Assembly: GCA_035306605.1 (NCBI GenBank)
Contig: DATGNR010000010.1
DNA length: 64,000 nucleotides
Strand: one strand, 5' to 3'
Source: Xanthomarina sp035306605
GTDB taxonomy: Bacteria > Bacteroidota > Bacteroidia > Flavobacteriales > Flavobacteriaceae
The number at the start of each line of letters is the position of its first letter. Position 1 is the first letter of the stretch. Below are positions 27,055 to 34,819 of the stretch, piece by piece. The notes beneath the pieces are model-generated. The model was not told the origin of the DNA and did no database searches. It worked only from the letters and a program-made list of their open reading frames with translations. The position numbers and the translations under genes were made by a program.

Positions 27055-27510
27055 CTACAGAATGCTTGCAACTTTCTTACAGACAAATTCTAAAAAACGT
27101 TCATCTTCTTCGCTAAATGGATCGGGTGTATTGGAATCTATATCTATTTGACCAATGTTTTCATTGTTAACGAAAATAGGGATTACAATTTCGGCCTTTA
27201 CAGTTATGCTACAGGCAATATAATTGTCTTGTGCAGAAACATCCGGAACTACAAAGTTTTTATTGCTAACAGCTACTTGTCCGCAAATACCTTTTCCAAA
27301 TGGAATAATAGTGTGGTCGGTTGGTTCTCCAACGTAAGGACCTAATTTTAATTCGTTTTTATCTCCGTTTTTAAAATAAAAACCTACCCAATTGTAATGT
27401 GGGACTTCAGATTCTAGGAGTTCGCAAATGTTTTTTAAACGCGCGTCAACCGTTTTATTTGATGAAGATATAATTTGTTCTATCTGTGGTTTTAGAGATG
27501 TAAAATTCAT
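27055..27510 (-). CDS. GAF-domain protein, probable free methionine-R-sulfoxide reductase
   Basis: A 151-residue single GAF domain matching the fRMsr group (NWVGFYF, LGPYVG, GKGICGQVA, IVIPIFVNNENIGQIDIDS). These enzymes reduce free methionine (R)-sulfoxide with thioredoxin. E. coli YebR uses three cysteines. Here the equivalents of Cys94 (Cys76, in GICG) and catalytic Cys118 (Cys100, in YIACS) are present, while the Cys84 position carries no cysteine. Activity is therefore plausible but could use a different resolving pattern. The gene stands alone, divergent from the exosortase gene. Confidence 0.85.
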   Translation of the reverse strand: MNFTSLKPQIEQIISSSNKTVDARLKNICELLESEVPHYNWVGFYFKNGDKNELKLGPYVGEPTDHTIIPFGKGICGQVAVSNKNFVVPDVSAQDNYIACSITVKAEIVIPIFVNNENIGQIDIDSNTPDPFSEEDERFLEFVCKKVASIL

Positions 27511-27580
27511 TGTTTAAAAATTTTTAGTAAAAGTATTTAAAAAGGTAGGCTTCTCATTTGTAATTTGTATAAATTTAACG

Positions 27581-28153
27581 TTGGAATCAATCTTAAATTT
27601 TTTGAAAGAACTCATTCTAAAATACAAAACGGTTATTAAGTTTATTTGCACCTTTCTATTGGTGTATGCAGTTTTGACTTTTTCATATAAATTATATTTG
27701 CAATACGGCTCTAGCGAAACTTATTATCCGGATTACATGACAAATTTAGTGGCGAAGCAAAGTAGGGAGATATTGGAAACTATTGGTTATAATGCAGAAG
27801 TAGCTCCTCATCCAGATGAGCCTTCCATGAAGTTAATTATTAATAATAAATATATTGCTCGAGTTATTGAAGGATGTAATTCTATAAGTGTTATTATTCT
27901 ATTTGCTTCCTTTATAGTAGCTTTTTCTGGTAAGTTTAAAACCACAGTTTTGTATTTGTTGGCGGGTAGTGTGTTAATTTATATTGCTAATTTAGTTCGT
28001 GTGGTTGTTTTGTCTGTTGGCTTATACCATTATCCTTGGCATAAAGATATTTTACATACCGTTATTTTTCCAGCCATTATTTATGGAATGGTTTGTTTGC
28101 TTTGGTTGTTTTGGGTAAATAGATTTTCTAATACAGCAAGAAACCATGAATAA
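27581..28153 (+). CDS. xrtF: Exosortase family protein XrtF
   Basis: A 190-residue polytopic membrane protein with the exosortase/archaeosortase catalytic triad: Cys99 in EGCNS, Arg140 in NLVRV and His159 in DILHT. This shorter type found in Flavobacteria is XrtF. Exosortases are thought to cleave C-terminal sorting signals of exported proteins. The start is TTG at 27581, since no ATG precedes conserved sequence. The next gene overlaps by eight bases and encodes the usual partner. No protein with a recognisable sorting tail was found in this window. Confidence 0.9.
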   Translation: MESILNFLKELILKYKTVIKFICTFLLVYAVLTFSYKLYLQYGSSETYYPDYMTNLVAKQSREILETIGYNAEVAPHPDEPSMKLIINNKYIARVIEGCNSISVIILFASFIVAFSGKFKTTVLYLLAGSVLIYIANLVRVVVLSVGLYHYPWHKDILHTVIFPAIIYGMVCLLWLFWVNRFSNTARNHE

Positions 28154-28574
28154 GATTTTAAAACTGATATGGTTTTCTGTTTTGATTGGGTTATTAATCC
28201 TTATTCGAGTTTTTGAAGATAAACTTTTCTACGACCCATATTTGTTGTTTTTTAAAAATGATTATCTGTATATAGATTCTCCAAGACGTGAGATTTTTAA
28301 ATTGGCTGCTTACACTAGTCTTCGTTATGTAATGAATTCTATAATCTCTTTGGCAATACTCTTTGTGCTTTTTAAAGATAAAAGTATCATTAAATTTTCT
28401 ACGCTTATTTTTGTAGTAGCTTACATATTGTTTATGTCTTTGTTTTTGTATTTTGTTATCAACCCAAAACAAGAAGAGTACTATTTGTTTTTTAATGTTC
28501 GTCGATTTTTAATTCAACCGCTAATAGCCTTATTGCTTATTCCGGCTTTTTATTATCACAAACAACGTTTGTAG
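28146..28574 (+). CDS. Exosortase F system-associated membrane protein
   Basis: A 142-residue membrane protein with about four hydrophobic segments and a central SPRREIFKLAAYTSLRYVMN segment. Its position overlapping xrtF by eight bases and its features fit the small membrane protein regularly found beside XrtF. The overlap suggests translational coupling and a joint complex. Biochemical role unknown. Confidence 0.8.
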   Translation: MNKILKLIWFSVLIGLLILIRVFEDKLFYDPYLLFFKNDYLYIDSPRREIFKLAAYTSLRYVMNSIISLAILFVLFKDKSIIKFSTLIFVVAYILFMSLFLYFVINPKQEEYYLFFNVRRFLIQPLIALLLIPAFYYHKQRL

Positions 28575-28644
28575 GTGTTAATCCTTTATTAAAAGCAGGG
28601 TGTCAATTGCTTTTTTTGTAAATTTGCTAGGTATGTTTATTACG

Positions 28645-29055
28645 ATGAAACCCACTTTAAATAAATTGTTTTCAATAACATTAGCTTGTTTGGTGTTGTT
28701 TTCAACCTTATCTCTTACCGTTGAAAAACATTACTGTGGCGATAATTTAATTGATATAGCTGTTTTTTCAAAAGCAGAAAGTTGTGGGATGGATATGGAT
28801 TCTGTTTCCGTTACTTACTCGGAAAACAAGCATTGTTGTAAAAATGAAATAGAAATTCTTCAGGGTCAAGATGAATTAAAGAATGCATCTTTTGAAGATT
28901 TACAATTTCAGCAACAATTGTTCTTTACTACCCTTGTCTATTCCTATTTAAATCTTTTTGAAGGTCTACCAGAATTGGTAATACCTCATAAAAATTACTC
29001 TCCACCTAATTTGGTTGTAGACATTCACGTCATTGATCAGGTTTTTATAATTTGA
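28645..29055 (+). CDS. HYC_CC_PP family exported protein
   Basis: A protein of 136 residues from the ATG at 28645 (or 140 from the ATG at 28633) with a hydrophobic signal sequence. It carries the three signatures that name the family: HYC in VEKHYCGDNLIDIAVF, CC in ENKHCCKNE and PP in YSPPNLV. Members are exported, cysteine-rich, and usually sit beside TonB receptors and heavy-metal-binding proteins in Bacteroidota, as here. A TAAATTTG -7 box at 28619-28626 overlaps longer in-frame starts and argues for the later ATGs. A role in metal handling is inferred from context; no ligand is known to me. Confidence 0.82.
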   Translation: MKPTLNKLFSITLACLVLFSTLSLTVEKHYCGDNLIDIAVFSKAESCGMDMDSVSVTYSENKHCCKNEIEILQGQDELKNASFEDLQFQQQLFFTTLVYSYLNLFEGLPELVIPHKNYSPPNLVVDIHVIDQVFII

Positions 29056-29180
29056 TTTTACTTTGAATTTCGGTGTCAATTGTCTTAAATTATTTAAGAC
29101 AATTCAGAATTGGCACTTACTTATTTGGTTTTCGATATTTTTTTTCGAATACCAACATTCAAAGTAATATTTAATCAAAT
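29050..29180. other. Nested inverted repeats forming a possible three-way junction
   Basis: An outer stem is formed by 29050-29068 and 29157-29180: TTACTTTGAAT pairs perfectly with ATTCAAAGTAA, and ATTTGATT with AATCAAAT, with a five-base bulge on the right side. Inside lie two hairpins: a perfect 27-base palindrome at 29078-29104 (13-base arms around one base) and an imperfect stem, 29125-29135 with 29145-29155. The left arm includes the stop codon of the HYC_CC_PP gene. It may be a structured RNA controlling the TonB receptor gene, a terminator, operators, or a small inserted element. The pairing is seen; the function is unknown. Confidence 0.6.
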
Positions 29181-29192
29181 ATAAATTTAAAA

Positions 29193-29270
29193 ATGAAACA
29201 TATTCTTTTTTCAAATTCCTTCATGTTAATCATGGCGATTTTTTTGCCTACTAAAGCTGTTCAATTATGA
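29193..29270 (+). CDS. Possible 25-residue leader peptide coupled to the TonB receptor
   Basis: ATG at 29193 opens a 25-codon frame rich in hydrophobic residues (MKHILFSNSFMLIMAIFLP...). Its stop TGA at 29268-29270 overlaps the receptor ATG at 29267 as ATGA. This arrangement is typical of translational coupling. It starts 12 bases after the structured region. It may instead be a chance frame or a remnant signal peptide; there is no homology evidence. Confidence 0.35.
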   Translation: MKHILFSNSFMLIMAIFLPTKAVQL

Positions 29271-31504
29271 GAAAATTAGCAGTTTTACTTGCCTTTTTAC
29301 CAATAATTTCTTTTTCACAAGAGAAAATAAATGGTATGATAATGGAAGTTAACGAGGATAATAAGCATATTCCTGTTACTGGGGCCAATGTGTATTGGCT
29401 GAACACAACTGTAGGAACTGTAACTGATTTTGATGGAAAATTTACAATTCCGTATAAAAACGATTACAAAAAACTAGTAGTTAGTTATGTAGGTTATAAA
29501 ACCAATACTATTAGTATTAAAAGCACTGATCATATACATCACTTATTAGAACCAACAAGTAGTTTAAAAGAAGTGGTTTTAACATCTAGAAAACAAGCAA
29601 CAGCTAAATCCTATTTACAGTCGCAAAATGTGATGAATATTAGTAGTGATGAACTTTTAAAAGCAGCTTGTTGTAATTTGTCGGAAAGTTTTGAAACCAA
29701 TCCTTCCATTGATGTAAATTTTGCTGATGCTGTGTCTGGAACCAAACAAATTAAAATGTTGGGTTTAACTAGTCCGTATATTTTAATTACTACAGAAAAT
29801 ATTCCTTCTATTCGCGGTGCATCACAAGCCTATGGATTAAGTTTTATTCCGGGTACGTGGGTAGAAAGTATTCAAATTACCAAAGGAGCAGGAAGTGTCG
29901 TTAATGGTTACGAAAGTATTGCTGGACAGATAAATGCAGAATTGGTAAAGCCGAAAACAGATAATTCGTTGTTTGTTAATTTATATGCGGGAAGTAACGA
30001 AAGGTTGGAACTGAACACACATTTAAATACAAAAGTTTCGGACAAATGGGATACAGGTTTGTATATTCACGGAAATACCCATAATAAAAAACACGATGTT
30101 AACGATGATGGATTTATGGATATGCCTATTTATAATCAGATTAATTTGATGAACCGTTGGCAATACGTTAATCCGGAAAAAGGATTGGTAAGTTTTATAA
30201 ATGTGAAATATTTAAACGATTCCAAACAAACGGGCGAATTAGATTTCAATTCAGAAACTGATAAACTTACAACCAACGCTTGGGGAAGTGAAATAGATAC
30301 TCAGCGTTTTGAAACTGCAGTCAAATTAGGTTATGTGAACCCAAATATTCCTTATCAAAGTTTGGGGGTTCAGGCGGCCTTTAGCTGGCATGAACAAAGT
30401 TCGTATTTTGGTCTTAATGTTTACGATATTACTCATAACAGTTTGTATGCGAATGCTGTTTATAATTCAATTATTAGCGACTCTAGGCATAAGGTGAAAA
30501 CAGGAATAAGTTATACTTACGATCATTATAACGAATTGGTTAATACTACAAATTATGGACGTACAGAGGCTTCTATTGGTGGTTTTTTTGAATACAATTA
30601 TGATAATTTGGATAAACTTAATTTAACGGCAGGGGTACGTGTAGATAATCATAATTTATTAGGTGTTTTTGTAACACCTCGATTGCATGCTCGTTATACG
30701 CCATGGGAAAAATCGGCTGTTAGAGCATCTGTTGGAAGAGGCAAAAGAAGTGCTAATATTTTTACTGAAAATCAAAGTATGTTTGCTACTTCAAGAACTA
30801 TAAATATTGTGAATTCAGGAGGAGAAATTTACGGACTTGATCCTGAAATAGCATGGAATTACGGGTTGTCTTTTTTACAAGGATTTAACCTGTTTGGAAG
30901 GAAAGCAGATGTGGCTTTAGATTTTTATAGAACAGATTTCGAAAATCAGGTAGTAGTAGATTATGAAAACCCGCAAGCTGTTAGTTTTTATAATTTAGAT
31001 GGTGAAAGTTATGCCAATAGTTTTCAAATTGAGTTTAATTACAATGTGTTTAAACAATTTGATTTGCGTACAGCTTATAAGTTTTACGATGTTAAAACAC
31101 AATACATTTCCGGGAAGCTAGAGAAACCTTTAACTGCTCAACATCGCTTATTCGCTAATGTATCATATGAAACAAACCTAAAATCTAATGGCGCACATTG
31201 GAAATTTGATGCTACCTATAATTGGTTGAGTGAGCAGAGATTCTCTTCAACTGTAAGTAATCCTACGACATATCGAGTAGCGGAATATTCGCCAACTGTT
31301 GGGACTTTAAATGCTCAAGTAACAAAGGTGTTTTCTCATAAATTTGAAGTTTATTTTGGTGGCGAGAATATTACAGACGTTAAACAAGAAAATCCTATTT
31401 TAGCACCAAACGATCCTTTTGGTTCGTACTTTGATACTACCTTTGTGTATGGTCCGGTTTTTGGAAGTACCTATTATGCAGGATTACGTTTTAAAATACA
31501 TTAA
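29267..31504 (+). CDS. TonB-dependent outer-membrane receptor (probable metal receptor)
   Basis: A 745-residue receptor with a signal peptide (MRKLAVLLAFLPIISFSQ), a carboxypeptidase-regulatory-like domain (residues about 20-95, with TDFDGKFTIPY), a plug domain and a 22-strand type barrel ending in an aromatic-rich strand (YYAGLRFKIH). The plug carries AACCNLSESFETNPS, a cysteine pair seen in receptors that lie beside HYC_CC_PP and HMA proteins. It lies between such genes here and is probably co-transcribed with the HMA gene 27 bases downstream. The substrate is inferred to be a metal complex, perhaps copper; this is not proven by the sequence. Confidence 0.88.
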   Translation: MRKLAVLLAFLPIISFSQEKINGMIMEVNEDNKHIPVTGANVYWLNTTVGTVTDFDGKFTIPYKNDYKKLVVSYVGYKTNTISIKSTDHIHHLLEPTSSLKEVVLTSRKQATAKSYLQSQNVMNISSDELLKAACCNLSESFETNPSIDVNFADAVSGTKQIKMLGLTSPYILITTENIPSIRGASQAYGLSFIPGTWVESIQITKGAGSVVNGYESIAGQINAELVKPKTDNSLFVNLYAGSNERLELNTHLNTKVSDKWDTGLYIHGNTHNKKHDVNDDGFMDMPIYNQINLMNRWQYVNPEKGLVSFINVKYLNDSKQTGELDFNSETDKLTTNAWGSEIDTQRFETAVKLGYVNPNIPYQSLGVQAAFSWHEQSSYFGLNVYDITHNSLYANAVYNSIISDSRHKVKTGISYTYDHYNELVNTTNYGRTEASIGGFFEYNYDNLDKLNLTAGVRVDNHNLLGVFVTPRLHARYTPWEKSAVRASVGRGKRSANIFTENQSMFATSRTINIVNSGGEIYGLDPEIAWNYGLSFLQGFNLFGRKADVALDFYRTDFENQVVVDYENPQAVSFYNLDGESYANSFQIEFNYNVFKQFDLRTAYKFYDVKTQYISGKLEKPLTAQHRLFANVSYETNLKSNGAHWKFDATYNWLSEQRFSSTVSNPTTYRVAEYSPTVGTLNAQVTKVFSHKFEVYFGGENITDVKQENPILAPNDPFGSYFDTTFVYGPVFGSTYYAGLRFKIH

Positions 31505-31531
31505 AAAAAAGTACAATTTAAAATATTTATT

Positions 31532-31885
31532 ATGAAGAAATTAGGAATTTTATTAGTGATGTTAATTGGGATGACAGCTTTTTCCCAGGATAAAAATGCA
31601 AGAGCTACTTTGGAAGTAGACGGGGTTTGTAATATGTGTAAGGAACGTATAGAAAAAGCATGTATTAAAACTAAAGGTGTTAAGTCTGCAGTTTGGAATG
31701 TGAATACACACGAGCTAAGTCTTATTTATGATGCACGTAAAACCGATTTGCCAACTATTGAAAAAAATATTGCAGCTGTAGGTCATGACACTAAAAATGT
31801 TGTGGCACCAGATGATGCGTATAATAGTTTACATAGTTGTTGTTTGTATCGCGATGATAATGTGATTGAAGATCATAAAGAATAG
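31532..31885 (+). CDS. Exported heavy-metal-associated (HMA) domain protein
   Basis: A 117-residue protein with a signal peptide (MKKLGILLVMLIGMTAFSQ) and one ferredoxin-like HMA domain. The metal-binding loop is VCNMCKERI with CxxC, and a further Cys pair (SCCLYRD) occurs near the C-terminus. Such exported CopZ-like proteins likely bind Cu(I) or a similar ion in the periplasm. It ends the HYC_CC_PP - TonB receptor - HMA cluster and is followed by a strong terminator. Confidence 0.88.
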   Translation: MKKLGILLVMLIGMTAFSQDKNARATLEVDGVCNMCKERIEKACIKTKGVKSAVWNVNTHELSLIYDARKTDLPTIEKNIAAVGHDTKNVVAPDDAYNSLHSCCLYRDDNVIEDHKE

Positions 31886-31904
31886 AAATAATTAATATAA
31901 ATAT

Positions 31905-31934
31905 AAAAGGCCCAAACAAAAATTTGGGCTTTTT
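31905..31934 (+). terminator. Intrinsic terminator after the HMA gene
   Basis: GCCCAAA at 31910-31916 pairs with TTTGGGC at 31923-31929, followed by five Ts and preceded by an A-run. It lies 20 bases after the HMA stop codon and closes the putative metal operon. Confidence 0.85.
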
Positions 31935-31994
31935 AAGTTTGGAGAATTACTATTTAAATGCGTAACTTAGAATAACTTATATAAAATGTAGATT

Positions 31995-32195
31995 ATGGAT
32001 AGAAAGTTAATTTTTTCAGGAAACTCGCAAATAGTGGCGTCAGGAGTAAAAAACGCACTTGATGAAGCGAATATCTCTTATTTTGAAATTAACAAATCGG
32101 ATTCTTCTTATCCAGGAATTATTGGGGAGATTGAGATTTTTGTTAATGAATTGGATGAGGTAAATGCAAAATCTCTTATTAAGGATATTTTGTAA
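31995..32195 (+). CDS. DUF2007 family small protein
   Basis: A 66-residue soluble protein of the DUF2007 type (short beta-alpha-beta fold, with KLIFSGNSQIVASGVKNALDE at the start and GEIEIFVNELDEVNAKSLI near the end). The family is described as putative signal-transducing proteins related to PII-like folds, but no defined role is known. It stands alone between the metal cluster and groEL, bounded by terminators on both sides, so it has its own promoter. Confidence 0.8.
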   Translation: MDRKLIFSGNSQIVASGVKNALDEANISYFEINKSDSSYPGIIGEIEIFVNELDEVNAKSLIKDIL

Positions 32196-32220
32196 TTTTA
32201 TTTCTTTTTAAATATTAAAT

Positions 32221-32252
32221 AAAAAATGCCTCAATTTCTTGAGGCATTTTTT
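32221..32252. terminator. Bidirectional terminator between DUF2007 gene and groEL
   Basis: AAAAAATGCCTCAA pairs with TTGAGGCATTTTTT across a four-base loop. Runs of A and T on either side make it functional in both directions, serving the plus-strand DUF2007 gene and the minus-strand groEL gene, whose stop is at 32281. Confidence 0.9.
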
Positions 32253-32280
32253 ATTATAAAATGGTTTTCAGGTTGTTGAT

Positions 32281-33909
32281 TTACATCATTCCTGGCATGC
32301 CACCTCCACCCATTGGCATGGCTGGAGCGTCTTCTTTAATTTCTATTAAAGCACATTCCGTTGTTAGAATCATTCCAGCAACTGAAGCTGCGTTTTCTAA
32401 AGCAATTCGAGTTACTTTCTTAGGATCGATAATTCCTGCCTTAAGCATATCTACATAAGTTTCGGTTTTAGCATCAAATCCAAAAGCACCTTTACCTTCT
32501 ATAACTTTAGCAACTACAACACTTCCTTCGCCACCTGCGTTCTCAACAATGGTACGCAAAGGAGCTTCAATTGCACGAGCTACGATTTGAACACCAGTTG
32601 TTTCATCTAAGTTGTCAGAAGTTAATTTTTCTAGTACAGATTTTGCTCTAACTAAAGCTACCCCACCTCCAGCTACAATGCCTTCTTCAACGGCAGCTCT
32701 TGTTGCATGTAATGCGTCGTCAACACGATCTTTTTTCTCTTTCATTTCAACTTCACTAGCGGCGCCAACATAAAGTACAGCAACACCACCAGCTAATTTA
32801 GCTAATCGTTCTTGAAGTTTTTCTTTATCGTAGTCGCTTGTAGTTGTTTCAATTTGAGCCTTGATTTGGTTTACTCTAGCCTTAATATCTTCAGCTTTTC
32901 CAGAACCATTAACAATAGTTGTATTGTCTTTGTCGATAGTTACTGTTTCAGCAGTACCTAACATGCTTAAATCGGCATTTTCAAGAGAGAATCCTCTTTC
33001 TTCGGAAATAACAACACCACCAGTTAATATAGCTATATCTTCTAACATAGCTTTACGTCTGTCTCCAAATCCAGGAGCTTTTACTGCAGCAATTTTTAAT
33101 CCTCCACGTAATTTATTTACTACTAAAGTAGCTAATGCTTGACCATCTACATCTTCAGCAATAATTAATAATGGACGTCCAGATTGAGCAACTGGCTCTA
33201 ATATTGGAAGGATTTCTTGTAGGTTAGAAATCTTTTTGTCGAATAATAAGATGTATGGATTTTCTAAATCAGCTACCATTTTATCAGCGTCTGTTACGAA
33301 GTATGGAGATAGATATCCTCTGTCGAATTGCATTCCTTCTACAACATCAACATAAGTATCCATACCTTTTGCTTCCTCAACAGTAATTACACCTTCTTTT
33401 CCAACTTTTCCGAAAGCTTTGGCAATTAATTCACCAATAGTATCGTCGTTATTAGCAGAAATTGCAGCAACTTGCTTAATCATTTCTGATGAGTTGCCTA
33501 CTTTTTTAGCTTGTTTTTCAAGGTCTTTGGTAATAGCTTCAACTGCTTTGTCTATTCCACGTTTTAAATCCATTGGATTTGCTCCAGCAGCTACGTTTCT
33601 TAAGCCTTCTCTTACAATTGCTTGTGCTAATACGGTTGCAGTTGTAGTTCCATCACCTGCTAAATCGTTAGTTCTTGATGCTACTTCTTTTACCATTTGA
33701 GCTCCCATATTTTCAAGCTCGTTTTCTAACTCTATTTCTTTAGCAACGGATACTCCGTCTTTTGTTACTTGAGGAGCTCCAAAGCTTCTGCTGATAATAA
33801 CGTTTCTACCTTTTGGTCCTAAAGTTACTTTTACTGCATTTGCTAATGCGTCAACACCACGTTTTAATCCGTCGCGGGCGTCTACATCATATTTTATATC
33901 TTTTGCCAT
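32281..33909 (-). CDS. groL: Chaperonin GroEL (60 kDa)
   Basis: A 542-residue group I chaperonin. The N-terminus has the ATP-binding VTLGPKGRNVII and DGTTTATVLAQAI motifs, and the C-terminus ends in the flexible Gly-Met tail (GGGGMPGMM). With GroES it folds newly made proteins in a closed chamber. It follows groES on the minus strand, with a 118-base gap between the genes, longer than usual. No CIRCE (HrcA-binding) inverted repeat was recognised upstream. Confidence 0.98.
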   Translation of the reverse strand: MAKDIKYDVDARDGLKRGVDALANAVKVTLGPKGRNVIISRSFGAPQVTKDGVSVAKEIELENELENMGAQMVKEVASRTNDLAGDGTTTATVLAQAIVREGLRNVAAGANPMDLKRGIDKAVEAITKDLEKQAKKVGNSSEMIKQVAAISANNDDTIGELIAKAFGKVGKEGVITVEEAKGMDTYVDVVEGMQFDRGYLSPYFVTDADKMVADLENPYILLFDKKISNLQEILPILEPVAQSGRPLLIIAEDVDGQALATLVVNKLRGGLKIAAVKAPGFGDRRKAMLEDIAILTGGVVISEERGFSLENADLSMLGTAETVTIDKDNTTIVNGSGKAEDIKARVNQIKAQIETTTSDYDKEKLQERLAKLAGGVAVLYVGAASEVEMKEKKDRVDDALHATRAAVEEGIVAGGGVALVRAKSVLEKLTSDNLDETTGVQIVARAIEAPLRTIVENAGGEGSVVVAKVIEGKGAFGFDAKTETYVDMLKAGIIDPKKVTRIALENAASVAGMILTTECALIEIKEDAPAMPMGGGGMPGMM

Positions 33910-34027
33910 AATGAAAATTTATTTTAAAATTTTTAATCTCAAAATTTAAATACTAATTCTAAATATGGATTAGTACGTTTCAATTAGAGATATTTGGTAT
34001 TTATTTTTTGTTTTTTTGAGTTTGCAA

Positions 34028-34303
34028 TTAAATAATTGCTAGGATATCGCTTTCACGCATCATTAAATAATCCTTCCCTTCAAGTTTAAGTTCAGTTCCA
34101 GAGTATTTTCCGTAAAGAACAGTATCACCAACTTTAACTGTCATTGGTTCATCTTTTGTTCCTTTACCAATAGCCATAACTTTTCCTTGTTGCGGTTTTT
34201 CTTTTGCATTATCAGGGATGATAATTCCAGAAGCTGTTTTAGTTTCCGCTTCCACAGGTTCTATAAGAACTCGATCTGCTAAAGGTTTAATGTTTAAGCC
34301 CAT
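34028..34303 (-). CDS. groS: Co-chaperonin GroES (10 kDa)
   Basis: A 91-residue GroES with the standard start (LKPLADRVLIEP form, here IKPLADRVLIEPVEAE), the mobile-loop segment ETKTASGIIIPDNAKEKP and the ending LMMRESDILAII. It caps the GroEL ring. It is first in the groES-groEL pair on the minus strand. Confidence 0.98.
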   Translation of the reverse strand: MGLNIKPLADRVLIEPVEAETKTASGIIIPDNAKEKPQQGKVMAIGKGTKDEPMTVKVGDTVLYGKYSGTELKLEGKDYLMMRESDILAII

Positions 34304-34402
34304 AGTTTATATGTTTTTTATTTAGTTAATTAATAAATTATTTACTGCAATAGAAGTGTGCTAAAAATGTGCCATGCTAGTTTTGCTGACAAATTTTCAT
34401 TT

Positions 34403-34432
34403 AAAAAAAATGCCAACTAAAATAGTTGGCAT
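34403..34432 (-). terminator. Intrinsic terminator after secG
   Basis: On the minus strand ATGCCAACTA pairs with TAGTTGGCAT across three bases and is followed by eight Ts (34403-34410). It lies about 25 bases after the secG stop and separates the secG operon from groES. Confidence 0.9.
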
Positions 34433-34457
34433 GTGTCTTGATTTTTTTGAAACAATA

Positions 34458-34817
34458 TCATTCTTCAGAACCTTGTTCAGCTTCAGTATTGTTTGTTGAC
34501 ATTGGAGCTGCAGGAGTTGCAGGAACCACTGGTTTTGAAATAGCTTCAGTGTCTAAAGCTTTAGAATCTACTGCGCTAGAACCTTTGTTGATGGCTACGT
34601 TAGATAATAAAATTAGAACTAACATTAAAGTTGCTAAAGTCCAAGTACTCTTGTCTAAAAAATCGGTTGTCTTTTTTACACCACCTAACTGTTGTGTTCC
34701 ACCGCCTCCAAAAGAAGAAGAAAGGCCTCCGCCTTTAGGATTTTGTACCATAATAACTACTACTAGTAGAAAGGCTACAACGACAATTAGTGCTAAAAAT
34801 ATTGTAAACGTACTCAT
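34458..34817 (-). CDS. secG: Preprotein translocase subunit SecG
   Basis: A 119-residue membrane protein with two hydrophobic segments (about 4-24 and 58-75) around the conserved VQNPKGGGLSSSFGG loop. SecG assists SecYEG in protein export. The C-terminal tail is long and low in complexity (Ala/Pro/Thr/Glu rich), which is common in this phylum. It is the last gene of the miaB to secG run on the minus strand, two bases after the preceding gene. Confidence 0.95.
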   Translation of the reverse strand: MSTFTIFLALIVVVAFLLVVVIMVQNPKGGGLSSSFGGGGTQQLGGVKKTTDFLDKSTWTLATLMLVLILLSNVAINKGSSAVDSKALDTEAISKPVVPATPAAPMSTNNTEAEQGSEE

Positions 34818-34819
34818 TG

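Noticed and set aside
32281..34303. CIRCE element controlling groES-groEL
   Set aside because: No TTAGCACTC-N9-GAGTGCTAA-like repeat was found upstream of either gene.
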